Shown piece by piece: positions 1 through 7,059 of a DNA stretch of 12,892 nucleotides. A model generated the notes under the pieces. That model was not told the origin of the DNA, did no database searches, and worked only from the letters and a program-made list of their open reading frames with translations. How positions within the stretch are numbered: position 1 is the first letter of the stretch; each line of letters begins with the position of its first letter. Origin of the DNA: Tritrichomonas foetus (taxonomy: Eukaryota; Parabasalia; Tritrichomonadida; Tritrichomonadidae). The translations under genes were made by a program, and so were the position numbers. The stretch is taken from NCBI GenBank assembly GCA_001839685.1, contig MLAK01000056.1, forward strand, positions 1 through 12,892, read 5' to 3'.

Positions 1-2
1 AG

Positions 3-842
3 GTACCATTTCCACTTCCTACTATTACTAACTCAAGATCACAGTTTCAGTCAACATTAATTTTGGCTGCTCCAGGACTCTCTGATGCAGAAGTTAATCT
101 TATTTCTGATTATTACAAAGTTTCACAACAACAAATTAACTATAATGGATTCTTACTTGATCTTGATCAATATGTTATTCCATTATACGAATCACTTAAA
201 GAGCATCTTAACAAACCATCAGAACAACATCCAGAAACTACTAATGTTGTCAGAAGATTCAAGAGCCTTTTAATGGATCAGAGAACAGCACCCGAAGATC
301 TTTTTGTTCGTTATGACTCACTTAAATGCGGTACTGTATTAAAGACACGTCTTGCTTCTATTCTTGAATCATTAGGATTCAGATTAACACCTGTTGAAGA
401 ACAATGTTTGAATGAAGATTTCCAAGATTCAAGACTTCCTGAAATGTTCAATTATCGCAAGTTTTGCCAACAATTAAATGAAATGCAATTAACTGTTCAA
501 GACTTGTCACAAATCCGCACTAAACCTATTAATGCTAACGTTCAAGATCGTGAAGTTGCCACATTGGTTAATAGTATTCGTGAAAGAATTCAAGAACGTA
601 GGAAGAGAGTTCGTGAACCATTTTCAGATTTCCAACCAGGTGCAGGAATCCCATCCAGTGATTTCAGAAGGGCGCTAAATTCATTCGGTTTAGTCATCAA
701 AGAAAATGATATTCTTAAAATCCTTAAATATTATCGTTTCAATCGTCAAGGTGATGTTGATTGGGACAGCTTCTGTAATGACGTTGAAACGAGTAAGACA
801 GTTCAATTCCAATCCAAAATATTCGCTTTTTTTCTGTGTTAA
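3..842 (+). CDS. Degenerate EF-hand family protein, 5' end outside window (partial)
   Basis: The reading frame is open from the left edge of the window, so the start is missing; 279 residues are visible. The TTG near base 63 is not a start. The protein is helical and carries EF-hand-like helix-loop-helix units. One loop begins at about base 315 (Y-D-S-L-K-C-G) and another at about 735 (N-R-Q-G-D-V-D-W-D), each followed by a typical F-C-x-x-(D/L) helix. Both loops have lost acidic ligands: the second has Arg at position 1 and Ser at position 12. Tight calcium binding is therefore doubtful. The pattern of paired degenerate EF hands resembles EFCAB6-like and trichomonad EF-hand proteins, often linked to flagella or the cytoskeleton (family knowledge). 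The last dozen residues (FQSKIFAFFLC) are not EF-hand-like, so the end may have been altered. AATAAA lies at 849-854. The exact function is unknown. Confidence 0.8.
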   Translation, partial: VPFPLPTITNSRSQFQSTLILAAPGLSDAEVNLISDYYKVSQQQINYNGFLLDLDQYVIPLYESLKEHLNKPSEQHPETTNVVRRFKSLLMDQRTAPEDLFVRYDSLKCGTVLKTRLASILESLGFRLTPVEEQCLNEDFQDSRLPEMFNYRKFCQQLNEMQLTVQDLSQIRTKPINANVQDREVATLVNSIRERIQERRKRVREPFSDFQPGAGIPSSDFRRALNSFGLVIKENDILKILKYYRFNRQGDVDWDSFCNDVETSKTVQFQSKIFAFFLC

Positions 843-1139
843 TTTTTTAATAAAAAAATTCCAGGTTACTTTTTTACTTCTTTTTCCTTTTTCTTGATCA
901 AGTAAAATTAGCTTGATATATTTTATAAATACAATACCTGATAGATATTATGTTACTTTTGCAGTTTGGCAGTATTTTAACTCAATCCGAGAAGAGAAAA
1001 AAATCTTCCACATGAAAAGCACTAAATGTTTCCAGAATATCAAAGATGAAATTGTATCATGATAAAAGAGAAAAATTTCAAATTGAAATTCCTTTATTAA
1101 AAAGAGTATATTTATGTTTTAATATAACTTAATATCTCC
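843..1139. other. Convergent 3' intergenic region with a coding-like stretch
   Basis: This spacer lies between the 3' ends of two convergent genes. It holds AATAAA/TAAA words for the plus-strand gene just after 848 and TAAA words for the minus-strand gene around 1095-1130. Bases 898-1062 (+) are open for about 54 codons without a useful start. The stretch ends TGA followed at once by TAAA, and its later part reads like protein (V-W-Q-Y-F-N-S-I-R-E-E-K-K-I-F-H). It could be an old C-terminal part of the upstream EF-hand gene in another frame, or chance. No trichomonad-type 3' splice motif (ACTAAC followed closely by ACAG) is present, so I do not call an intron. Confidence 0.35.
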
Positions 1140-2669
1140 TTAATATTTAAGATCTGAGCCACCAACAAATTCACGAATGCATGAAATGTGAGGCACCACT
1201 TCAACAGAGACAGGATAGAAGAAATTCAACAAGCTTTGAAGTCGAAGAGCTTCTTTGGTCATTTCTTGTGATTGAATCGAGTTTGGATCTTCATGTGGTT
1301 CAGGAATTGAAGCTTCAGCCAAGAGTCCCTTCGCATAAATAGCAAGAACTGGTAATTCATATACTAATGCAGAATTGAACCAAAGTTCAGCATTTGCTTG
1401 ATATGGGAAAATGTTATTTTCTTCACCTCTTCGAACACTTCCCCATCTTAATAAAGTATTTCTTGGTGATCTTCCGCGATAACGATAATCTCTAACCATT
1501 CTGCGAATCAATCGAAGTGAGCTTGTTGGAAATCTATGATTAGAATCAATATTCAGTGGTGTTAAAGCAGAAACATAAATAGGTGTAACTCTATTGCGAC
1601 CAAAAGCATCAAGTAATTCTGGGTTAAGTCCATGAATTCCTTCCAAAATTAAAAAGCTTCTTGGTGGTAATTGTAAAAATTCAGTATCACTGTCAACACC
1701 TTCACCAATCTTGAAATTGAATCTTCTTCGTGGAATTCTTTCTCCATTAAGAAGTTGTGAAACTCTTTCTGCTAACAATTTCACATTCATTGCAGAAATG
1801 TGCTCGAAGTCTTGTAGACCATCTTCTCCAAATGGAACTTCGACATTATTTTTGAAATAATCATCCATTTCAATGACTGTTGATTGAAAACCAAGAACAC
1901 GAAGTGAAATTGCTAGTCGCTTAGCAAACGTTGTTTTATTAGAAGATGACGGGCCAGCAATTGTAATAACTCTTTTCGTTTGGAAGTTTTTGACTAAATG
2001 ATCAGCAATTATAGTTAATTTTTGTTCATGCAAGCCTTCAGCAACCCATTTTAAGTCATCTATTTTTCTCTTATAGATGATTTCATTAAGTTTTGAAACA
2101 TTATCACAGTCGATGAGTTTGGCCCACTCGGCATATTCTTTAAACATGTCATGCAAAACTTTTTGGTCAACATATTCACCAATTTTATTAGGTGAAGAAG
2201 TCTTTGGATACCTTAAAACAAGTCCATCTGCAAACGGCCTTATTTCAAATATTTTTAGCCTTTCCTTATCGGTCGAGCATGGCTCAATCGCATAATCCAT
2301 TATATTTCCAATCTTGATGCAAGTGATTGAGTCATCGAGCCACGATTTAAGAACACCGACTTTGTCCATTTGATTGAGTTTGGTGAAATTCTCAACCAAA
2401 ACATCCCTTGAAACCTGAACTAATTCGATTTTTTCATCACTGTTGAGAAACTCGTTAATTTTGGCTGTAAGTTGGTCGCACATTTCTTGGGTAATAATGC
2501 TTCGATCTGGGTCAGTGCAATAAAGGCCGTCGCCAAGACTGTGTTCGATCTTTAAATGATGATTGAACAGGAGATAGTAGCGTGAGCAGACAATAAACGT
2601 AAGAGATGCATGTTCAGCAAGAAGGTTGGATCTGACAACGGCGTCTTGTAAGATACTTTCTTCACTCAT
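1140..2669 (-). CDS. Uridine kinase / phosphoribulokinase-family kinase with N-terminal ThrRS-like region
   Basis: The 509-residue protein has a P-loop kinase domain in its C-terminal half. Visible motifs are Walker A GPSSSNKT (239-246), the MDDYF acceptor-site motif (268-272) followed by DG..DFE (283-289), R-R-F-N-F (315-319), Walker B-like ILEGIH (341-346), the Arg-rich RLIRRMVRDYRYRG (386-399, lid region), and GEENNIFPYQAN (415-426). This order matches the long bacterial-type uridine-kinase-like proteins, which carry TGS and threonyl-tRNA synthetase SAD-like regions in front of the kinase. Here H-S-L-G-D-G-L-Y (43-50) recalls the SAD motif, but no TGS domain is evident and the upstream zinc-type HxxxH is not visible. 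Likely activity is phosphorylation of a nucleoside or related sugar, presumably cytosolic; the substrate is unproven. The ATG is supported by an in-frame TAA two codons upstream. A bacterial origin is possible but untested. Confidence 0.88.
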   Translation of the reverse strand: MSEESILQDAVVRSNLLAEHASLTFIVCSRYYLLFNHHLKIEHSLGDGLYCTDPDRSIITQEMCDQLTAKINEFLNSDEKIELVQVSRDVLVENFTKLNQMDKVGVLKSWLDDSITCIKIGNIMDYAIEPCSTDKERLKIFEIRPFADGLVLRYPKTSSPNKIGEYVDQKVLHDMFKEYAEWAKLIDCDNVSKLNEIIYKRKIDDLKWVAEGLHEQKLTIIADHLVKNFQTKRVITIAGPSSSNKTTFAKRLAISLRVLGFQSTVIEMDDYFKNNVEVPFGEDGLQDFEHISAMNVKLLAERVSQLLNGERIPRRRFNFKIGEGVDSDTEFLQLPPRSFLILEGIHGLNPELLDAFGRNRVTPIYVSALTPLNIDSNHRFPTSSLRLIRRMVRDYRYRGRSPRNTLLRWGSVRRGEENNIFPYQANAELWFNSALVYELPVLAIYAKGLLAEASIPEPHEDPNSIQSQEMTKEALRLQSLLNFFYPVSVEVVPHISCIREFVGGSDLKY

Positions 2670-3129
2670 GATTTATCGACAAAGAATTATGTATTATAAT
2701 GTTCTTTGAAATTGAGTTCATCGTTTCATATTTCAGAATCATGATTGAATATTGTGAGTAACGTTTAATTTCCCTTCAAAATATACCGTGTAATATTCAC
2801 AAAAAGTTATCTGCAAAATCTTCTGACAGACATGTTATATGAAAAATTGTCACCATTTCAACAAATCGAAAATATAAAAATTCACAATCATCTTGTTTTA
2901 AAAATCACCACAAAAATAAATAGATTTGTTTTCGCGAATGATGGTTTCTGATGTAAACACTTCAAATTCATTCGATTGACCTTTGATCGTAAAATATGCG
3001 ATTTTCATTGAATAAGTTCAAATGTCATTTTCATGATTTTCCACTATAGATGGGTGAATCGTTTTGACCTTTTTTCGCCTTTGTGAATATAAGAATCAAA
3101 ATAAACGTTCACCAATCGAATTACACTAC
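2670..3129. promoter_or_regulatory. Divergent intergenic region between kinase and RING-like genes
   Basis: This AT-rich spacer must hold both promoters. On the plus strand, 3025-3036 (TCATTTTCATGA) closely resembles the trichomonad initiator TCAYWYYTCATTA. It lies about 100 bases before the RING-gene ATG, farther than the usual short leader. A transcript from there would contain a five-codon upstream reading frame at 3050-3067. No clear initiator was found just upstream of the kinase ATG on the minus strand. No RNA gene was recognised. Confidence 0.35.
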
Positions 3130-3522
3130 ATGTCAACAACAAAAGACGGAAAAAAGAAAGCCGAAAAAGATCCTGATCAAGTTTCTGCTCATGATACTCT
3201 TATTAATATCATTTCATCTCTTTCGAAAATATCAACCGACGAAATAAATATACCAGAGCCCGAAAACAATCCGGAAGACAGCCTAGATCTCTCAGAAAAG
3301 CCTGTTCATGTCATATGTATTATTTGTAAACAGCCAATCGAAAGATCCAATTTCATCGTTTCGCTTCAATGCTGCGGTGAAATTGCCCACATAAAATGCT
3401 TTGCAAAAATGTCTGCCGATGAGCAAACCACAATTCCGCACGAATGCCCGAAATGCAAAGAACAATTTAATCGTGAGCAGGCCCAGATCTGTCAGCGGCT
3501 TTCTTCGATGATTCGATACTGA
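3130..3522 (+). CDS. Small RING-like zinc-finger protein
   Basis: The protein has 130 residues. The frame runs back 22 codons to a TTG at 3064, but the first ATG is at 3130 and is followed by a Lys-rich, protein-like N-terminus, so I start there. The C-terminal half carries C63-x2-C66, C81-C82, H87-x2-C90 and C106-x2-C109. This is the skeleton of a RING finger (E3 ubiquitin ligase or scaffold), with a C-C-G-E-I-A-H-I-K-C centre instead of the usual C-G-H-x-F-H-x-x-C. The normal fourth ligand is missing or replaced by the second adjacent Cys or a later His (H104), so zinc site 2 may be unconventional. The N-terminal 60 residues are charged and probably disordered. No membrane segment is seen. 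TGA is followed by TAAA at 3542 and AATAAA at 3585. Function as an E3 ligase is inference. Confidence 0.75.
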   Translation: MSTTKDGKKKAEKDPDQVSAHDTLINIISSLSKISTDEINIPEPENNPEDSLDLSEKPVHVICIICKQPIERSNFIVSLQCCGEIAHIKCFAKMSADEQTTIPHECPKCKEQFNREQAQICQRLSSMIRY

Positions 3523-3627
3523 AATGTTTCAATAGATTTTGTAAATAACTACTAATTTTTCATTTTTAGCTTGTTTTTGATTCCAATAAATATTTTATTT
3601 TTTCCCGCCCAAGAAATCTTTTCCCGT

Positions 3628-3643
3628 GTCAGTCTGGAGCATC
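3628..3643. repeat. Direct repeat copy 1 (GTCAGTCTGGAGCATC)
   Basis: The 16-base word recurs at 4649-4664 with one mismatch (GTCAGCCTGGAGCATC) in the same orientation. CCAAGAAA also precedes both copies at nearly the same distance (3609 and 4630 area). The two copies bracket the dynein remnant and poly-T tract. A match of this length and GC content is unlikely by chance in such AT-rich DNA. Confidence 0.55.
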
Positions 3644-3969
3644 TCTAATATACAATTTGTCTAATTTATCTATTCAATGTATCTTTTTTTTCTGTTGACA
3701 TAATCACCCAATGAGCACTTTTAAAACGGGTTTTGATTTGGGTTCAATTCAAAAAGTTCATTGGTTAACATCATTTCTATTAACTGATTATAAATTTTTC
3801 TGATATTATTCGTGTTTGTCACTTTTACGGTAAATTTTCATTTTTATCCGAAAAAAAACTCGATAAAATAGAATAATAGAAGATAATTTATTAAAACTAG
3901 TTTACACATTCATACATCATAGATTTTGTAGAATCTGAAAATATGTTTAACATTAAAATTTTGTGAATT

Positions 3970-4376
3970 TCAAAAATTATTTACTGAAAGTTTACGATAA
4001 ACCAAATACATGTTTTCAATATGTTTCTTCGGGAAATTATCATCTTCTGCTGTTTCAATGGAACGATAATCTTCCCGAGATTTGGAGATTTTTTTGTTGG
4101 TTTCCATAGCAGAATTGAGAGATTCTTTGTTTTCTTATGATTTTTGCTTGGTAGAAACGAGTGTTATCAGAGTAGTGTTTTCGAGAAGGTTAGCTTGTGA
4201 AGAACAAAGTTGTTCAAGAGGCTGATCTTCAAGAGCATCTTTCGAAGCTCGACATTTGTTCTAGAATGATTACATCATGTGTTTGTGCTCTTTCGACAAA
4301 GTTTAAGGTTCGGTTATATGTAGAGTCATTGTGTCTGGAAATTTCTGAGCTTTGCGAATTCATATATATTATGTTC

Positions 4377-4378
<2 letters not shown>
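3970..4378 (-). pseudogene. Decayed dynein heavy-chain fragment (AAA5/AAA6 strut region)
   Basis: Read on the minus strand, 4378 down to 4232 is open (Y-M-N-S-Q-S-S-E-I-S-R-H, then T-L-N-F-V). A one-base shift near 4245-4260 leads into a second frame down to 3972, broken by one TAA at 4135-4137. That frame reads A-L-E-D-Q-P-L-E-Q-L-C-S-S-Q-A-N-L-L-E-N, later L-V-S-T-K-Q-K-S, then K-K-I-S-K-S-R-E-D-Y-R-S-I, and N-M-Y about 20 residues on. This matches, in order and spacing, the dynein heavy-chain segment after AAA5: LED..L..L.SS.GN.L....L...L..TK, then the A..T...I...RE.YRP block, then the conserved MYQ.SL. The TKQ form recalls axonemal chains. The frameshift and stop, the loss of the block after YR, and the lack of any start or flanking motor domain show it is dead. 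Confidence 0.75.
4029..4078. repeat. Imperfect inverted repeat (TCGGGAAATTATC / GATAATCTTCCCGA)
   Basis: The arms at 4029-4041 and 4065-4078 pair with a single one-base bulge across a 23-base loop. The structure lies inside the dynein remnant, so it may be an accident of coding sequence rather than a functional hairpin. Confidence 0.5.

Positions 4379-4417
<39 letters not shown>
4379..4417. repeat. 39-base poly-T (minus strand poly-A) tract
   Basis: An uninterrupted run of 39 T, by far the longest homopolymer in the window. On the minus strand it is 39 A. Its length equals 13 codons and keeps the dynein-like frame on both sides in phase. No target-site duplication was found next to it, so retroposition is not supported; slippage expansion inside the remnant is simpler. 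Its exact length may also be affected by sequencing error. Confidence 0.9.
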
Positions 4418-4418
<1 letters not shown>

Positions 4419-4501
4419 ATTTCCTAATTTGAACTTTTTGTGAGGCGAATGATGTGTATTTCCCGAAAGTATTTTGCGAGAAATACATCAAATTGGAAAT
4501 C
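4418..4501. repeat. 84-base imperfect palindrome abutting the poly-T tract
   Basis: GATTTCCTAATTTGA (4418-4432) pairs with TCAAATTGGAAATC (4488-4501) with one bulge. Farther in, GATGTGTATTTC (4451-4462) pairs with GAAATACATC (4480-4489) with a two-base bulge. A foldback of this length immediately beside the homopolymer could promote replication slippage. It overlaps a possible extension of the dynein remnant. Confidence 0.65.
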
Positions 4502-4648
4502 AATCCTTTACACTATTAGATCTTTCAGTAATTTGCTTGGTTCCACACAAAAACGATGTGAAAATATATTGGTGAAAATCTGATGTTACAATTATTTTAC
4601 AGAAAAATGAAAGGAATCATTTCAGGATCCAAGAAAAGAGAAACAAAT

Positions 4649-4664
4649 GTCAGCCTGGAGCATC
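4649..4664. repeat. Direct repeat copy 2 (GTCAGCCTGGAGCATC)
   Basis: Same-orientation partner of the word at 3628-3643, with 15 of 16 bases identical and about 1 kb apart. See that entry. Confidence 0.55.
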
Positions 4665-4937
4665 ATAATTAGCTAAAAAGAAAATTAGATAAATTTCAAT
4701 TGAAATTTGATGATTTTCATATAGAAACTTATTATTTACAAAAAATAAAGAAAAAAACAAATGATATAATAAAATATTGAGGGAGTTTCAATAAATGTTT
4801 AGTTATTTCAAATGATGTGTTAAAAGAGATGCAAGAGATTGATTTGGGTACTTTCGTATGATGCTATGAACGTTAGTAAGATAGTTGGTTTAGAGTTTTG
4901 ATATGTTCAAACTGGGAATTAGTAAAATAAAAAAGGC

Positions 4938-5099
4938 TCAAGAATCAGAAATACGATGTTCATCAGTGTGCAGAAGACCGTCGTATATATCATCATCTTG
5001 AGGGAAACATACTTTGTTGTTTGGAGTTGAAGAAATTCCAAATAGCCAATCTAAGAGTTCGACTTTAACAATTATGGCCACACCCAATATGGAACAGAG
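4938..5099 (-). pseudogene. Decayed C-terminal gene fragment, family not recognised
   Basis: A 53-codon open stretch without any Met lies between an in-frame TAG (5100-5102) and a TGA (4938-4940). It reads S-I-L-G-V-A-I-I-V-K-V-E-L-L-D-W-L-F-G-I, a hydrophobic run like a damaged membrane segment. A polar tail follows: N-N-K-V-C-F-P-Q-D-D-D-I-Y-D-G-L-L-H, ending H-R-I-S-D-S-stop. The amino-acid balance and locally higher GC look like real coding sequence, as would fit the C-terminal end of a membrane protein with a cytosolic acidic tail. Nothing homologous continues upstream, and the neighbouring gene starts only 157 bases beyond, so it is probably a truncated remnant. I do not recognise the family. 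Confidence 0.4.
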
Positions 5100-5219
5100 C
5101 TAGTCAAATTCATTCGAAAATTATTTCAATTGTTTACAATGACCTAACTTTTTCATATGTTTACTTCTATTCATCTTTTTGATTGTTATTACCAACTTTT
5201 TGAAATAAATGTACGTTTT

Positions 5220-5225
5220 TCATTA
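5220..5225 (+). promoter_or_regulatory. Initiator-like TCATTA before the coiled-coil gene
   Basis: TCATTA within TTTTTCATTAAAA matches the trichomonad initiator core TCAYW. It would place the transcription start about 35 bases before the ATG at 5257, giving a short leader as is usual in these organisms. Confidence 0.4.
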
Positions 5226-5256
5226 AAATTTACCAAATCTTGATTTCTCGTGAAAA

Positions 5257-7059
5257 ATGGCAGAGGTTGGAAAAGACTCTAAATTCCCGATTAATAATGC
5301 TAACGCAAATGATGAAAAAGTCGCCAAAAAGGAATTTCCATCCAATATGCCACAAATCAATTTATCTAACAATAATCGTGCCAAACAGCCAGATCCATTA
5401 ATCAAAAATCCGATAAACAGAATGTTGAATGGAGGAAAGCCACAAATTAGACAGCCGAAAAGCTCGAGAATGAATCAAAAAAGAGTCACATCACAGAATT
5501 ACAAAAATCCACCTAAATCGTCACGCGGAAGAAAGGATATTCATCAGAAAGATCTCAGCCCAATCACAAATGAAGTTTTAATGAATCCCCTTGCAATGCC
5601 GAAAGATGAGAAAGATCTAAAAATTGTTTTGAAGGAACTTGAAAATCTTCACTCCTTTCATGTCGAATCACAAAACTATCCTGAAGCTGAGGGGATCCAG
5701 CGACTCATTCAGTCTGCCAAAAAGAAGTATAAGTTTGCGCTTTCAAACCCGCCCGAAGCAGAAAGTAGTGTACTTAAGCACAAAGAGCTTCAGCAAGTTG
5801 TTCAGAAAATTTTGACACAATGGAATGAAAAATTTGATGATTTTTTGGAAACCACAGAAACAGAATACTCTTCTCTCATTTCAAAACACGAACAAGAATT
5901 GAATGAATTTGACCAAAATGCACCAGAAGAATTAACCCCTCAATATCGAAAAAGATCTGTTGCTCTTCTTGAATTACGAAATAAAGAATTAGCTCTCGCT
6001 AAAGATAAGCAGTTTGCTGCAGCACAAACACTTAAGAATAAAAACGATCAAATTGAAAATAAAGAAGCTTTAAGACAATTTGAAAAAATGCAAAACGATT
6101 TCTTAAAGAAAAGAGAAAGGTTAATTTCGAAACAAGAAGAGCAAATTAGAGTTTTTATGTCACATGCTGATTCTGTAAGATCAAATCTCCTTCAATCTCG
6201 AGCAAATATGCTTGAAGGATATTTAAAGCGAATGAATAAGTTAAATAATGAAATTGAAAACATGGTTGAAAATAAAAAACTGAAATATGATGATATTGAC
6301 ACAATTATTCTTCCTATTGACCGTGTGATGAAGATTGAAGAGACAGAAACAGATTCTGCACCAATTCCAACATTGAGACAAGAAACATTCACTTCTATTC
6401 GACAACAAATTCGAAGAAAACAGCAATTGAGAGAAGAAAAGGCAAAGAAAGCACTTACACAGAAACAAACTGAACAGCCAGTGCCACCAGCACCATTTGT
6501 TACAACCTCAGAATTGGAACAATTCAAAGAATACCGGGAAATTAAGGAAGAAGAAACTGAAGAAACCAAAACTGTTGAAGAAGAAACAGAAACTGTTGAA
6601 GAAGAAACTGAAAAAGAACCAGTCGAAGAAGAAGAAAAGGAAGAAGAAAAAGTTGAAGAAGAAGAAGAACAGAATGAAGAAGACAAAATTGAAGAACTGC
6701 CACAGGAAGAAAATGAAATGGAATTGTATACTAGAAAAGATGTTGCTGATATTACTTTCTTCACATCAACAATTGCGACATTTGCAAATGATACGAGAGA
6801 TAACATAAATGAAAAATTTGCTGAAAGAGAAAGAGAAGAAACTAATGATGAAGCAAATACTAAAGCAAATGATGAAACTAATGATGGAATAAATACTGAA
6901 GCAAATGATGAAACAAAAAATGAAAAAATTGATGAAATGAATAAAAAAGTCAACAAAACGAATGAAGAAAATCATAATATCAGTTCCAATTCCGAAAAAC
7001 TTGAAGATGATAAAAAAGCTGATCATGAAACTGATAATGAGAAAAACGCTGAAAATTGA
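5257..7059 (+). CDS. Coiled-coil protein with basic N-terminus and Glu-rich C-terminus (trichomonad family)
   Basis: The protein has 600 residues. Residues 1-115 are polar and basic (Asn, Lys, Arg, Pro-rich) and probably disordered. Residues 118-160 form a helical unit with N-Y-P-E-A-E-G-I-Q-R-L. Residues 165-345 are long amphipathic helices, probably coiled coil, with Y-R-K-R-S-V-A-L-L-E-L-R-N-K-E at 230-244. Residues 375-400 are very basic. Residues 425-487 are almost pure Glu/Lys/Thr/Val, and 520-600 are Asn/Asp/Glu/Lys-rich with a 12-residue repeat. No membrane segment, signal or catalytic motif is seen. The helical core aligns with the protein at 9488-10804. Such proteins are numerous in trichomonads and have no proven function; a structural or scaffold role is a guess. 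The ATG is preceded by an initiator-like TCATTA. TAAA lies 8 bases after the TGA. Confidence 0.88.
   Translation: MAEVGKDSKFPINNANANDEKVAKKEFPSNMPQINLSNNNRAKQPDPLIKNPINRMLNGGKPQIRQPKSSRMNQKRVTSQNYKNPPKSSRGRKDIHQKDLSPITNEVLMNPLAMPKDEKDLKIVLKELENLHSFHVESQNYPEAEGIQRLIQSAKKKYKFALSNPPEAESSVLKHKELQQVVQKILTQWNEKFDDFLETTETEYSSLISKHEQELNEFDQNAPEELTPQYRKRSVALLELRNKELALAKDKQFAAAQTLKNKNDQIENKEALRQFEKMQNDFLKKRERLISKQEEQIRVFMSHADSVRSNLLQSRANMLEGYLKRMNKLNNEIENMVENKKLKYDDIDTIILPIDRVMKIEETETDSAPIPTLRQETFTSIRQQIRRKQQLREEKAKKALTQKQTEQPVPPAPFVTTSELEQFKEYREIKEEETEETKTVEEETETVEEETEKEPVEEEEKEEEKVEEEEEQNEEDKIEELPQEENEMELYTRKDVADITFFTSTIATFANDTRDNINEKFAEREREETNDEANTKANDETNDGINTEANDETKNEKIDEMNKKVNKTNEENHNISSNSEKLEDDKKADHETDNEKNAEN
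6865..6936 (+). repeat. 36-base (12-codon) tandem repeat inside the coiled-coil gene
   Basis: GCAAATGATGAAAC starts two successive 36-base units at 6865 and 6901, encoding A-N-D-E-T-x-(N/D). A weaker copy (AATGATGAAGCAAATAC) precedes them at 6844. This in-phase repeat belongs to the acidic, low-complexity C-terminus and probably varies in copy number between strains. Confidence 0.65.

Larger units (their letters stand above)
3523..5256. other. Long intergenic region containing decayed gene fragments
   Basis: These 1.7 kb contain no intact gene on either strand. They hold a dynein heavy-chain remnant and a second coding-like remnant (both minus strand), a 39-base poly-T tract, two foldbacks and a 16-base direct repeat, each listed separately. 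The two remnants stand out as locally less AT-rich than the surrounding spacer. Bases 3523-3890 and 4670-4930 show nothing beyond AT-rich sequence and TAAA words. Confidence 0.6.

Noticed and set aside
27..44. ACTAAC...ACAG resembling the trichomonad 3' splice motif
   Set aside because: The spacing between ACTAAC and ACAG is too long for the known 12-base motif, and the EF-hand frame stays open through it.
4379..4417. Poly-A tail of a retroposed cDNA
   Set aside because: No target-site duplication was found, and the dynein-like frame continues in phase on both sides of the tract, which favours internal expansion.
4197..4427. Plus-strand 76-codon frame ending in poly-Phe
   Set aside because: It begins at GTG, lies antisense to the dynein relic and ends in the poly-T tract; no protein-like features of its own.
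6192..6956. Long minus-strand open frame (254 codons) opposite the coiled-coil gene
   Set aside because: It is a Ser/Phe-rich mirror of the Glu/Lys-rich coding repeats of the plus-strand gene, an expected shadow.
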